Assembly (NCBI GenBank): GCA_019914995.1
Contig: CM034126.1
Span: 2,361,001 to 2,425,000, forward strand
DNA length: 64,000 bases
Origin: Acanthochlamys bracteata
Taxonomy: Eukaryota > Streptophyta > Magnoliopsida > Pandanales > Velloziaceae
Reading direction: 5' to 3'
Position numbers and translations under genes: made by a program. The notes beneath the pieces are model-generated. The model was not told where the DNA came from. It saw only the letters and a list, made by a program, of their open reading frames with translations, and did not search any database. Below, piece by piece: positions 36,000-48,924 of the stretch. Each line of letters opens with the position of its first letter. The first letter of the stretch is position 1.

Positions 36000-37260
36000 G
36001 TCAATTATATGCAAAAGTTAACAATCTAAGTATTACATTAAATATTGCAAATTCAAAATCCCAGGAATGATGAGAAAATACAAAACTATGACATTCTACA
36101 TAGACTACCAATATCAATTAAAGCAGTACATCAAAAAGCATTGAATAAAACAAAACTGCAAAAATTAGCTGATTAACTATAGAAAAATTGGAATAAGAAC
36201 AATAAGAATATCTATCTAGATAGCACCAGCTACACAAAAGATTGGAACCAGGACAGTAAGAATAACTCTCTAGATAACACCAGCTAGACATAGCACATAA
36301 AGAACCACAACAAAACCACCACACCAATAGCTCATTTAGTCATGTCAGCAATTGAAAAGTGCATGGTATTATAGATGTTGGAAGCACAACCATCATAGCT
36401 AACACTTGTTGATTACATTAATACATTTTAACCATTACAAGCTGATAATACAAAGACCTGATTACTTAAAACTCCTGATAGAGAGCCAATGTCACCCTTG
36501 GTGCCAAACTTTTGTTGAAACCTTTTGAACCTTAGAATAATGCACCAAATTGAGCACTTAGCTGTCTCAAGCCAGAATTACCAGCTATTGCAAACCCTTC
36601 ACCCACTCACAGCAAAAGGAAAGGTACAAGAGCAATGAGGTGAACCAACACCAGCAACAAATCAAAGAACTACGAAAAAGCTATCAGATTTAACAGAAAC
36701 ATCAAAGGAATAACAAATAACAAGAAAGCTATCAGCTACGTTCATCACCCTGCCCAACCCAAATAACAAAAATCTAAAAGAGTTTCCAAATCGGAAAACA
36801 AAATCACCAGATCCAACCAAGCCAAGAACCCCAAAAACTTTCAACTTTGAACTACCAGACCAACTTCTAAACCTAATCCCCAAATTCAATAGCTACCTAA
36901 GCAAGCTCAGATCATTCCTGACTCTCTTTCAACCACGAATAGCTTCTGTCAAGATCTGAGCTACGGTTGAAGAGATCAAAATCCTTATTCTTCCTAAATT
37001 CAATTCAGAAAGGATTCCAGAAACAATAAACTACTTTCACCAAAAATTTATCAAAAAAGAAGCAAAAATTGAACGCATACCTTTGGTAGTTGAGAGAGGG
37101 GAGACGAAGAAAAAGATGAGGTATTTAACTGATGAGATCGAACGGATATAAAGATCGCTGGCGAACTGGAGCGAGCGGGAGCGGGATCGAGCGGCGGCGA
37201 GAAGACGAAGAAAGCAACGCAGGGGCAGGATGAGGAAAAAAGAAAAGAAAAGAAAACCTC
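36000..37260 (-). ncRNA. Possible non-coding transcript or orphan leader
   Basis: On the minus strand a CGTC/CGCC-rich stretch (37230-37100) ends CTACCAAAG followed by GTATGC, a good donor near 37082. T-rich, G-containing sequence without a long open frame continues to about 36 kb. This is the look of a 5' untranslated exon plus leader intron, or of a long non-coding RNA. There is no coding exon with a recognisable family. Expression is unverified. Confidence 0.25.
36188..36293 (+). repeat. Two-unit tandem repeat of about 53 bp
   Basis: Both units begin TTGGAA, include AGTAAGAATA or ATAAGAATA and CTAGATA, and end with an ACCAGCTA-type stretch. Diverged tandem duplication without coding content. 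Confidence 0.7.
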
Positions 37261-37369
37261 ACAGCGATCATTTTTTTTCCACCCACGTTACACCCCAAAT
37301 ACGCTTTTACACCCGAACGGTGCATACTTTTTAGTAATAATAATGTATGATCCGACCGCGAATTCAATC

Positions 37370-38794
37370 AAAAATCCAGATTCAAATAAATTTTAGATCC
37401 ACTTAAATTAATCTGTAAATTTAGATTAGTTCAAAATTAATTTATTATTTATATAATTGATTATATAATATATATTATTTAATAATTTAAAAATATTTAG
37501 AATAATGATTCGAGAATTGAAAGGAAAAGTCGCGCACATTACATTCTCTTGTTCTTCCGTGGGACCTTAACGAGGCGAACGCCTATCTTTTTTTAAATCC
37601 AATCCAGTTGTCTTCCTTCATCTTCATGCTCTGCTTTGTTTGTTCCCACTGCTCAATCGCACTAATTTTTGGTCATCCTACAAACAAGCCTCAAGTGCTC
37701 CTTTTTCAAACCCCGCTTACATTTACTTCAGTGTATTTTCATTCAAACTCTATTTAATCCAGTTAATTTCATATCAATTCATACTATTTCGCATAGTCTA
37801 GACTTTGAAGACCGCATGTCCCTCAACTGGGTATTCTCAGGCTCAGCTTCTTTTATCTAAATTAAATATCACATGTATATCTTCTCCAAATGGTTGGAAC
37901 AGTATTTTTTTATTAGAAATTCACGCAGATATGTAAGCAAACATTAGACATGTACTTTTTTAAAGTAAAGATGCGCAAGCCCACGGATGCCATCATGCTA
38001 TGCTATGAATTAGGAATGAATAATGATGATGACACAGAATAGCGTGAAACCGATCGAATACGGTGGACGCCTTTCCATAGCAGCGCAATGAGTGATGTCG
38101 GCTCTTTTAAAACCAGTTTACTCAAAACATGAATGCCAGATTAGCTCTTTAAATCTATAAAACAATTTGCTAGTCTCCAGTGCATGAATTAACTTTTGGA
38201 AGATCAAACTCTCACCAAACTAACTTTAATTTTGCAATGAGCCAATGATGTTTTCTACTCTTCAGCTCTTACACAGTTTTCACCGTATGTCTGAAGCTCC
38301 GAGACCTGTAGGATTTACACGTATGTGCAGTTAACTCCAATGCTCACTCGATCAGAAATAAGCTAACAGGGGCTGGTTTATGCTTACTCAAATAACATAA
38401 GAAAAACAAAGCGCACAAATATATAGATTGCCAAACTTGCAGAAATATTTTAATTATCAATTAAATTTTATTTTTATCGAGCTTTATGTTTTATTAAATT
38501 TTATTTTTATAAAATTAGAACATGCCCTAACATAATTCAATAAAGCTTCTTTTTAAAAAAGGCGACGTAGGCTTTTTGTAAGCCATCCTTAAACCGACTA
38601 CATTAACTTTAGAAACAATTAAAAATACACAGGCCCAATATTGTGGAAAATGCTTATTTATAGCCCTCTTTTACAAATTCTCCTCGTGTTCTGTCTCCCG
38701 CTTCGATCATATATCTACCTCCGTTTCTAAAAAAACAGTCGCCATCCCGGAAACTCATCAGATCGAAGACTCAATTCTTTCAACAAGCCTAGGC
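37370..38794. other. Intergenic region upstream of PMEI
   Basis: AT-rich, with no supported gene; the frame at 37669-37860 is short and featureless. Its last 200 bp form the PMEI promoter, with TATTTATAG near 38653-38661, about 140 bp before the start codon. Confidence 0.5.
38653..38661 (+). promoter_or_regulatory. TATA-like element of the PMEI gene
   Basis: TTATTTATAG-type sequence followed by a pyrimidine-rich leader lies about 135 bp upstream of the PMEI start codon. Confidence 0.5.
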
Positions 38795-39289
38795 ATGGAA
38801 AACTACAGTTTCAGATCCAACCTTTTCATTGCCACTCTCCTAGCCATTACCTTCCTCTTCAGCAGTGAAGCATCAAGAGTTCTTGTAGAGGATAGCCAGC
38901 TGCGGCAAGCCCAGAATGCGCTGTCTGAGAGCCTTGAAAGCGTTAAGGCAACATGTGATTTTGTCATAAAGCTATCAACCAGCGGTAGTCTTCAGCCGCG
39001 AGAAGCTGCAGCGGTGAAGGATTGCATGGAGACACTCTCGACATCGGTGGATGAGTTGCATAGCTCAGTCGAGGCAATGGGAAGCATAGCGCGCGGCAGT
39101 GGCCCAGAGTTGAAACTGAAGATGGACAACGTGCAGACTTGGGTTAGCGCTGCTCTCACCAACGAAGATACCTGCATGGATGGGTTCTCAGGAGTCAATG
39201 GCGAAGTGAAGACCAGCATTAGAGCCCGTATTGTGAAGGTGGCCAAAATGACAAGCAACGCGCTAGCACTCGTTAATAATCTTGCTTAG
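38795..39289 (+). CDS. Pectin methylesterase inhibitor-like protein lacking the N-terminal hairpin
   Basis: A single exon encodes 164 residues. Residues 1-27 form a signal peptide ending SSEAS. The rest matches the helical bundle of plant PMEI proteins: LQPREAAAVKDCMETL (66-81), SVDELHSSVEAMG, VQTWVSAALTNEDTCMDGF (113-131) and the C-terminal ARIVKVAKMTSNALALVNN. These proteins normally inhibit pectin methylesterases in the cell wall. Family members are usually near 200 residues and begin with a Cys-x(8)-Cys hairpin; here about 35-40 residues between the signal peptide and the first bundle helix are absent, and with them the first cysteine pair. Cys77 and Cys127 match the second conserved pair; Cys54 is extra. 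The frame is clean, so this is an in-frame shortening rather than decay. Confidence 0.9.
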   Translation: MENYSFRSNLFIATLLAITFLFSSEASRVLVEDSQLRQAQNALSESLESVKATCDFVIKLSTSGSLQPREAAAVKDCMETLSTSVDELHSSVEAMGSIARGSGPELKLKMDNVQTWVSAALTNEDTCMDGFSGVNGEVKTSIRARIVKVAKMTSNALALVNNLA

Positions 39290-42200
39290 CTATGCCTCTG
39301 TACCTTCTTTCCTTTTGCTATCCATGACTTATCTCTGCTACTTAGTTTGGTTGTAATAGAAAGATTCCTCAGTGTCATGTGGTTGGTCTTTGTGTACAAG
39401 CTTGTTGATCTGTCATGGTCTTGGTGTTCTCTAGCAAAATCTAATCGAAAGAGGAAAACTAATCGAAAGTGCATCCTGCAAAATCAAGCCTCCAAAAATT
39501 CAGGATCCCATGATAGAGCTGATTATTTGTATTATAAAAAAGTTAGCCGGTGGTCACAAGAAGATCACATTATCCTTACTACTCACCGTATGCTTTCCTG
39601 ACAGACATGCTGGCAATCGCGAAGACTAGTTTCTCCACTGGCAGGCCATACATATTTGAATACAGAAAAAATAATAATAATAAGTTGTTTGTACGAAGCT
39701 TCTACTTTGTCCATCAGAGGATCCTACAAGACCAGGCTCCTACGATTCTGTTTGCGGCATTATCATCCATACAAGAGCACAACCAAACGAACTTATTACT
39801 GAACTAAGAATTATCAATTGAAGAGTCTACGGTCCTGCCAATTCATTGTTCCACAACACACTTACTATACAGGGTTGGTATAAACTAGACTTCCCTTTTC
39901 CACTTAGCACACAAAGTGGGTATGTAAACTATACTTCCCTTTCCAGTGTGAAAATTATAATAAAACGAAATTCACTTTTATATCTAGAAGTGTAGTATAA
40001 GGTCCTCACGTTAAAATAATTAGCCAATAATTTAAAAATTATTATCTCTCATATATATGCACATATTTATTTTAGCACATATTAATATAGAATTATAAGG
40101 AACGTAGAGTTGTTAATCCATCAAGTCATGATCCAACTTGGCCCAGCTCAAAATTGTTGGGCCCCTCCAAATTAGCTAATATATTTTTATTTTGATATCA
40201 TCCATAAATCTTTCTAATATTAATTCAAACCTAACTCAATTTGAATGCTGAATAATCTTTTCTCTAGTAACACGCTGGATGGCTCCATTCTATTAAACTT
40301 TGATACCAATTATAAGATAGGAATCTCAAAGCTAAAATTAATATAAAACTATTCTTATTCTAGCATCCAGTTAATATAAAACCATTAAAGAGCGTGATTG
40401 TTATGCTCACCAAGCCAATGCTCAATTCAATCCAATTTAAGGCGAGTTGCTGACTAACCTACCTCCAAATTAACTAGTTATTTTTTTCAATCGAACGCCA
40501 TCTCTTTAGGCCTAAAGAGGTGAAATAATATGGGCCGGGCCAACTCGGCCCTATTTGGGCATTTAGGTTGGATCAGTCTTGTCCGATCAAAGAAAAAATT
40601 AAACCAACCTTACCCTCATGTCTATTTTTAATTTTTTTAATTTATTTTTTATGTTATAAAAAATTTTTAATTTTTTATATTCAATACTGATAGAGTCAAC
40701 AATTAATTTGATCTGATCAATAGCAACTTGACTAGGTTAATGAATAATTTAACTTCAGACAATTATCATTATTGATTGAGTTAATGGTCAATATCGATCG
40801 GTCAATATAAACAGTAATCGAATAAATGGAGCCGACAAAGTCGACTCTTTACTGCATGATAGACCAGGCCGAGTTGCTCGATTCAGTCACTATTTTCAGA
40901 CTGGATGGGCCATAACTTGATCCGTTTAACCAAGCCATCCAGTTGGCCCATTTAAATCAGCTCATATTTTCATCTATACATAGGTCCTTCCGTTTACTAA
41001 TTACAGACCTAATCCAATTTGGAGAACAGGAAACAACAGTTTAGGTTCTCAAAAATTGTGCAGATAATAGCTTTGATAATTTCCACCATAAAAGTGAAGC
41101 CTTATCGTGCAGCAAAACGTAAGTTCAGGAACAAAATTCACATCAATCGTCTACTGGCTACTACAGAATTGGGCAGAGGACAATCCAGCAAACAAGAACA
41201 AGGAAGAAAAGCTGCCCATCGGCAGAGGTTTTATACTCGGCAAATAAATATGATATTGACCTTGACCATACTTCCAGAAATCTATCAACTAACATTCAAT
41301 ATTTTATCATTTTTAGAGGAACTATACTAGATTATCACTTTCTACAGTTTTTATCTATGTTTCCTGACTACTTAAGAAGGGTATCCTTCAATGTTTTTAC
41401 ACTCGATGACGGATCAATGATTTCATAAATTGTTAAGCAATTCGTTTTCAAACGTTGCATGCACAAGCGTCAACAGACGCTACTCCATTGATTCAAACAA
41501 AACAATCTTACCAAAGTTCATGCAAACAATTGGGAGACGTGACCAGCAATTCCATCAAGTTCCCAACACAATTACTCCCCGGCAGTTCCTTCACACCGAT
41601 AAGAAGAAGACCAACTGAAGATGGAGAAAGAGTGCCGGAAGGATGATTCCTGTGCTACAGTCGAGTACTCAAAGTTTTACAAGCCTTCCTTTAGTCTACC
41701 TTGTGATTGATCATGATAACAGCTACTGAAAAACTTAGTAAAGTTTTAAATAGCATAGATCATGTTAGTCCAATCTACAAAAAAAAAAAAAAAAGCACTT
41801 AGTTTAGTCTTAATTTTGAAACTGAGTTGAAAAGCAACTTGTACATGTAAATCAATCCATTCTTACAGGACCGAGCAGTCCAGCTCTCTACATATACGAT
41901 GTGTATGTTCAACAGTTGTACATATACACACATGAATATGCGTATATGTATATTAACCATACTAATGCTTGACTGTTGGAATCAATCTCTTTTTTGTACG
42001 CTTAGAAATTTGAGTTCTTGAGACAAACAGATGTATATACTACGTACAAAGAAGTTCATGAAAATAATTAGGATTTGTTGGTACCAAGTATCCAGATGTG
42101 CAAGGATTTTGGGCCCAATATGAACTGTAGGCAGTTGGCCACAACGCTCAAGTTTCTTGGATCCGAGTTCATAAACTGGATGGTTTGAATTGCCAAGAAC

Positions 42201-43352
42201 GCAGACCACGGTCGACTGTAATGACTGACGTGTGCACACATGAAACGGAAACAAGAGCAATCATTGGGTCAGCATATTTGTGTTCTTGTACAGGTTGATG
42301 CATCTCTCCAGGTTCATCATCCCTGTGGGACAAACTAGACAAGGAATTTCAACACAACAGCTGCATTGCTCTCTAGAATAAACCTTGTCCGATATGACGG
42401 TGTTCAAGACAGAAAAAGGAAACAAGTACGGAAAAGATAAAGAAAATTGTCCTGTGAATCGTCGGAGAAACTTATGTCATCTGCATAGCTACGTATCAAA
42501 GAAACAAGAAGATGGAAACAGTGCAAGTAATGAGAGGAGACCAAATACACAACAGCAGGACTGAATATTGGAAATGAATACTGATCAACAAGAACAAGTA
42601 TAGAATCCGGAGTAAACAAAAGAGTTTTGCATTAGAAATCACTTATTAAAGTTACTACTACATAATTTGAGGGTACTTCTGAATTCAAGAACTTGACACC
42701 CGGTCATGTCACATATTCAAAAAGGGAATGCTTCGACATTCATAACTATACCTGAAAGCTTGCAACTAGAAAAGTAGCATTTTGCACTCTTATAAGCCAT
42801 TATTGGATCACCTGATACTTTACAGTACTTTGTGCATGCTATTGGTACTGATCCAACCATAAATGTTTGTAGCTATACATTATGCTAATAAAAGCACGGC
42901 TAATGAAATTGCAAAAAACGGAGAGCGGACAATGAAGTGTAAACCGTACGTACTCTTCGCAACTACAGGCCGAAAAGGTGATAGAATCATGTAGCAATCC
43001 AAAACTCTCACAGACACAAGAAGAATACAAGCAAATTGTACAATAGTTTTTGCCCGTCTTCACAGACTTTGCCTTCAAAATTTTAACGACCATTGCTATT
43101 AGTTCAAACAGTCCACTACTCGCACCCTTTTGGAACAATATTTTCAGACCAATGAGAAAATGCACTACATGGATTCTAGGAAAGATCATTAGCTACTCCA
43201 GACCCAGCTGACATACAAAAATTTTGGTATAATAAAACACCTGTACAAGATTATTCCTTCATTTTTTTGGGTCCCCAAGCAAGTAGCTTATGGAGGAACT
43301 AAAACTACCCTCCTCTACTTGATCATCACAGACTTTACACTTAAATGGAAAG
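39290..43352. other. Intergenic region between PMEI and PP2-A13
   Basis: Contains the 3' flanks of both genes and a dispersed repeat at about 39985-40490. The frame at 41019-41330 (+, 103 residues) has no recognisable features. Frames at 41982-42260, 42404-42619 and 42839-43189 (-) look like chance. A poly-A run lies near 41780. Confidence 0.5.
39985..40490 (+). repeat. Dispersed AT-rich repeat, copy 1
   Basis: Shares an ordered series of blocks with 48925-49420: AAAATAATTAG(C/T)CAATAATTTAA, AATAACACxCxGGAT, TTTGATAC(C/T)AATTATAAGA, AAGCTAAAAT and CAATATAAAAC(C/T)ATTAAA. No open frame. It could be a non-autonomous retroelement fragment; class unknown. Confidence 0.65.
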
Positions 43353-46300
43353 CTACACGCATGCCGAGAGTGCTCTCTCCTGTTTACTCCCCTTTGGGTA
43401 TATCACCACAGAATCCACACAGAGACCGCCTTTTGTATGAGTACAGTCAATCTGTGTCATTGAGAACCTGAGCTTTGTTGGTGTATCCGCACTCTCCACA
43501 ACAAAATCACCTACTCGGCAGTATATCCAGCTCCCAGGTTCATCCAAATAGCACTTGGATAGAGCCTGCTGACCACCAGATGTTGAGAGCTGGAACCTCA
43601 CTGGTTTTATATCCCACCCGTGAATGTGCTCTGAGTTGTAGACCCTTCTCCCGAGCCTTTTATAGGGGCGACCCAAATGAAGCCTGAAGAAGAGGCTGTA
43701 TGTCCCTGCTGGGAATCGGAAATCTATCTCTCCATTAACCTCCAACCACCAGATTTGTTGGAGGTATGCGACAACCCGGAACCTGCAAGGTATCAAATTC
43801 AGTTAGCATTCCTTTACTTCTTAGAGGGCCAATCTGGTTGGAGATAATCCTAACATCTTTGAACAGTTAAAACAGATACACCATTCACAGAAGAAAAAAG
43901 GACAGCAAACATATCATAATTTCTTAAGTTGTCTCAAAGCGCATCCTTTGTCAAAAAGCTGGCCATTTTGGCAAAGCAATGTAAATACTTAATAGATGCA
44001 AAAGATTTATATAGCTGAATTGCTCACTCATGCTGCTAAGAAGGCTCGTAATAACAGAATCCCATCATCAAACTAAAATCGCATGCCAGAACTAAATGTT
44101 CTAAGCAAATATCGCCATTACAAACAGTCAACCAGATTAAATCAGGAAATAACTCATTCTACTTCTTTAACACCTTCACATTTCTAGCAAGGAAGAATCA
44201 CTAGCTAAGTTAGATCCTTGGACAAAAACAAACTATTTCCTGTTCAAAAGTTATTTGTACTTAGTAGACAGGTCCAGGCATAAGCAAACTGCACCAAGAT
44301 CTATCCCTTATATAATTCATATCAAAAAAATGCAGCTGAGAAAATTTCATAAAATTATAGACATAATATAAAGTTGTCTAACTACACTCTTAATTTTGTC
44401 AGTTATTCTGCCCATGATTAGCCTTTGTCCTCTAGTAAGAACCCTGCCTCCCATTGTAGCAAATTTATAAATACACAAATAGCTATAAATGTGTAGTTTT
44501 CTAAGTCCAGAGCAGTTATTACTACTAAAAATAACAAACATATATGTCAAAGAGGTTCAAAGAAAAACCTAACTGAATGGATGCCCTTAAGTCTATATGT
44601 AGTGATTGAAGTACCCACGAAAAAAGTGTATACAATCCGCCATACGGAAGCACCCAAACCTAAGCCTAAATTGTAAAAGAGGACCAAACAACTCTTTGTT
44701 CCAAGTGTGCTACAAGTAGTACATATAGTCAGAAAATGTGGTGTATGGTCCAAAGCTAGAGAAGAATACTAAGAACAAAAGCTACAAGGCCTAAATGTAT
44801 TCAAAGTCACTATGCAATGCATCTGGAATTGATTTACTGACCAAAAGCTCAGGACCAGCTGTGACGGCAGGATTTATCTGGTCTCAACCGATGGCATGTC
44901 TATATGCGCTTGACTGTAAAGACGCTATAAGAAACTGGAGCGTGGAAAAGCAATTTGTGAAAAGTTAATAATTTCATTGCAAGAGTAACATCAATCAAAC
45001 AGAAAAGAAATGAATATATATGGAAGTAATGAGTGTTCTTAAAAGCTGTGTTGCTACTTCTGAATAGTTTGTTTTCAGATAAAACAATCAACCGCATATT
45101 ATATTTAAACTGGTAATTGTTGCATCATTACAAACGTCACCAACATGGATGTAAAAGGCCTTTTTCAAAAACATTGCTTTCAGAAACTCCTTATAGCTTG
45201 TGAGTGGACAAAAAATCCCTGTGTACTAAGAGAGGAAATATTATTGACAGATCACGCATGCTAATGAAATGGGTGAACTGTGTTGATCTCTAAATGGATA
45301 GTGCAGATCTACAACTCAAAATAACATAAACACAAGATCTAGCCTATTGATAGGTACATGAGATACACTCGAAGTATACAAAGACACTAATAGCTTATTG
45401 TGCGACTGAAAGAAGATCCGTGCACTCTCACCCCTATAAGCACTAGCAAATCCTCAGAATAAGAAAGTCAATTATAATTATTAGTTACAGCTTGTAAAAA
45501 TAGAACCAATACACAGATCCATTAATAATCCATATACTATTGGGATTTTTCTTTCAAGGAAGAGTACTATCAAAACTTGGGTGCACTTCACTAAAGAAGG
45601 GCATAACCATCTAATATAATACCTTGATTCCTCAGTAGGAATGTAATTCCAGTATCTCCGATCATCAATCCCTGTGATTGCCAAGGCCTTCGATGAAATT
45701 GACATGCAAACACCACCACTGCTCTTATCAAGCCAGAATTCCTACATTAAATAACAGGAAACTGGATCAGTTCAACCTTCAAAGACGAAAAACACAAAGT
45801 CAAACTCCCTATTACAGAAATGCCTATTAGCCAATATGTTTCAGTTACCAACACTCCTTTCGAAACCATTTCTAGGAGCCAAAAACCACATGCAAGACAG
45901 CTTCTTAATCAAACAGAAAACTTATTCCAATAATAAAAATTAACTAGAAAAAAGATTCAATACTTCCCCCTAATTTGAACTTCCATTATCAATTAGGTTA
46001 ACCTCTTCAAAGGAAATCCTATTCCTATTACAACCCTCTCTAATATCCAAACAAAACGACCTAGTTTCAACTTCTCCTCGATCAGCTACAAAAGATTACT
46101 GAATCCATACCCGAATTTCCAACAATAGCACACAGCTAAATAAAACACCCAAAAGTATTAACCAGCATAATTAACAATTTCTCCCAAATAAAAAAAAAAA
46201 AGGAGATAGATAGAAGGCAACGCAGTTCCCACAGACAAAAATTAAGGGGTGGAAAAAAAGAAAGCAACCAAAACCTTAGTTCCGCCATCGAAGGGGTTGG

Positions 46301-46610
46301 GTCGACAAAGCCTAGCATAGATCTCCTTCTTAGTAAGCGCCAAATACCGGCCCCGGACACCAGTATCAAGCAAATACTTGTAGTTTCTAGGGAGCTTAGT
46401 ACTCCAAACGAAATCCGCGTCAGCCGCTCCTCTAAAAACTCTACCAAGCTTCGCAATACGGCAAATCTCCGGTGGGTCAAGATGTTGCAGCACCGCCGCA
46501 ACGCAACCCTCCGGCAAATCACCAATCCCAGTCACATGGGTCCCACCACCACAACCGATAACACTTCCACCATCCGGCCCCACTACCATGCTCGACACCC
46601 CAGCTCCCAT
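43353..46610 (-). CDS. PP2-A13: F-box protein PP2-A13-like (F-box plus phloem protein 2 lectin domain)
   Basis: Three exons (46610-46275, 45741-45623, 43782-43353) join in phase and encode 294 residues, the usual length. Residues 30-72 ([20 protein letters not shown] onward) are an F-box, which binds SKP1 in an SCF ubiquitin ligase. From about 110 a PP2 (Nictaba-like) domain follows, with [60 protein letters not shown] and the highly typical [17 protein letters not shown] and [18 protein letters not shown]. Members are thought to recognise carbohydrate or other targets for ubiquitination. The start at 46610 (MGAGVSS) fits the family's MGA(N/G) beginning better than the in-frame ATG at 46628. 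The MGAG start is also a possible N-myristoylation signal. Donor of intron 1 (GTTTTG) is weak. Confidence 0.95.
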
Positions 46611-46796
46611 CACAGCTCTTCTTCTCAATCGAAAAGAATACTGAAAATTAATGAAGTAAAAAACCGAATGCCGGTGAAACTTTTCCTTATTATAGGAATT
46701 GTTGCATGGTTGAGAAAGCTAGAGAGCTAAAGATGAGGTAATGTTTTCTGTAGACGGTTTAATCTGGAGCTGGAGTTCCCGCTGTTGCAGTGGGGA

Positions 46797-46821
46797 AGAA
46801 GAAGAAGAAGAAGAAGAATAG
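46797..46821 (+). repeat. AAG microsatellite in the PP2-A13 leader
   Basis: About eight GAA/AAG units lie roughly 190 bp upstream of the PP2-A13 start codon, within its likely leader or core promoter (CTT repeats on the transcribed strand). Confidence 0.7.
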
Positions 46822-47119
46822 CAAGAATGGTTGAAACGGAACGGAACGAGGGCAAGATATTTATTATCCTAAGAATTTTGCAAAAACATCACTTAACAAT
46901 CATTCTTCGCACCCAGCAATTGTTGTTAAGGGTGCACCGTTCATAATATAAGGTAAGTTGCTAAAATATATAATTAAATACCTTAAAAGTAAAATGTATT
47001 GTAGCGAAGGTGTGGAAAAGGATAAGAACGACATGTGTTATATCAAAGCTAAATGACGCAATTACTCCTGTAGTTGTTTGTTTACGATCAATGGCGTGGC
47101 GCGGGGCATCTGGAGGTTA

Positions 47120-47370
47120 TGGGCGTGTTTACCAGCCCCTCAAACTCAATTTTTTTTTTATTTTTTTAATATAAAATACACACAAAAATTAAAATAAAAT
47201 TTTTTATTATAATTATTTTAAAATAATTTAATTTCAAAACTTATTATAAATATTAAAGTAATATATAATTTTATTTATTATTAAATATTTTTAATTTTTA
47301 ATTTATTTTTTAAATTAACTTTCAAAAAACTTATTTTATCTACTTTATTTATAAAGTAAGCACGTCCTAT
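47120..47370. mobile_element. AT-rich MITE-like remnant
   Basis: Begins GGGCGTGTTTACCAGCCCCT and ends near TAAAGTAAGCACGTCCT, with inverted ends and a nearly pure A/T interior. It lies directly before family A copy 1, so two elements are nested or adjacent. Confidence 0.5.
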
Positions 47371-47394
47371 ACTTTGAAAATGAGAATTGGGCCC

Positions 47395-47697
47395 ATTTAG
47401 TATTCCAAATGCTCATAATTTTATTTTTTTGAACCAATTTTTAAATTTTGAATATTTCATATATTTTAATTACACAAAAAATTTTGATTCGACTTTCATA
47501 TGCGAAGCTATAGTTCTAATTTTTTATTTGCACATTTTCTAGTACAATTATATCTTTCAGTTTTAATATATTTTTAAAATTTATTGAAAAACAAATACTG
47601 AACTCTATTTCTATTTTATTTTTCAAAAAATTCTATCTTTTATTTTTCACTTTCATAAAATTCAATTACTGGCATTTGAACACGCCCTTATTGAATT
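47395..47697 (+). mobile_element. MITE family A, copy 1
   Basis: About 300 bp ending GGCATTTGAACACGCCC. Interior blocks such as CAATTATATCTTTCA, TTTTAAAATTTATTGAAA and AAATACTGAACT recur in three other places in the window. Left end (TATTCCAAATGCTCATAATT) is the diverged inverted partner of the right end. No coding capacity. Confidence 0.8.
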
Positions 47698-48924
47698 TTA
47701 AAAGTAAATTTATACAAAATAAACTTAAAGTTTGAAAATAAACTTAACAAAAAAATATTTATTTAATATTAAAGTAAGTATAAATTAAAATTTTTAGTTA
47801 AAATTTAAAGTTTGAAATAAAATTTTGGATGGATAAAATTGGGTTTAAGTTTTATTTTGTATTTTGAAATTGAGTTGAACTTTAAAAGTTTTTTATTGAA
47901 AAGAAGTGCGCCTGTCCTTGAACTAGACACGCCCTAAACGAACATTTAAAAGTGTTTATAAATTTTTCTAAATAAACTTTTTTTTTAATAATAAAAATTA
48001 AGTTTAATTTTTTAATTAAAAATAAAAATTATATATATAAATATGTATGACAAATAAATTTTTATATTTTCAAAATAGTTAAAAAGTTTCTATACAATAT
48101 AGTAAAGATTTATAGAGAAATATGAAATTAATTGTATAAATTTTGTATACAATATTTTCATACATAATCTATACAATATTTAGTTATTTTAAAAATATAT
48201 ATTATAATTTTTATTATTTTTAAGATAATAAAGCAAAATTGTTTTTAAAAAAAATTTTAAATATTTTTTTATTTCAGAAAATATTTTCTGTAATAAGCAC
48301 TTCTAGACGTCTGGATCCAGAAGTTTTAATAGGGTTATTCTTTTCACCCTTATGATTTATTTATTAAAAATATTTTTATTTATATCAAAATTAAAAAACC
48401 ATTTAAAATTTTGTACAAACGAACAAAAAAATATTTTTAACTTCATTATAATAAATTTACTTTTGATAATTTAAATTTTAGTAACTAATATTTTGTTATG
48501 AAACACACTTGCAGTGCTTTTGCAGACACTTTTAACATTTCTGATTTGTTGTTGGTCTAGGCTTCTAGTATCATATGCCGGTTAAAAGCTATGCACCGGA
48601 TAAGCAATTTATAAGAAAAATAAAAAAAAAAGAAGAAAAAAAAAAAGATACCAGAGAGATGACGTAATAATAATATCGACTGCAAAAATAATCTTAAAAG
48701 GAAGTAAATTTTTCCAAAATTACTCAGTAAATAATTAATTTTATCGGTATCTTGTGTTTTTGTTCTGATAAATTATTATTTATATAAAGAAGATATTTGA
48801 ATTTTTGTCAAAGAGCCTATGAAACTCGATGTTATTAGCTTTACCTCTAAGGATACAGCCTTAGAGATATCTATGGTGTATTTCTAGTTGGACTGGCTTT
48901 AGATTATGAAAAGCCATGCGGATA

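Noticed and set aside
41019-41330. 103-codon plus-strand frame
   Set aside because: No domain, no neighbours, no splice or promoter context; composition is like the surrounding AT-rich DNA.
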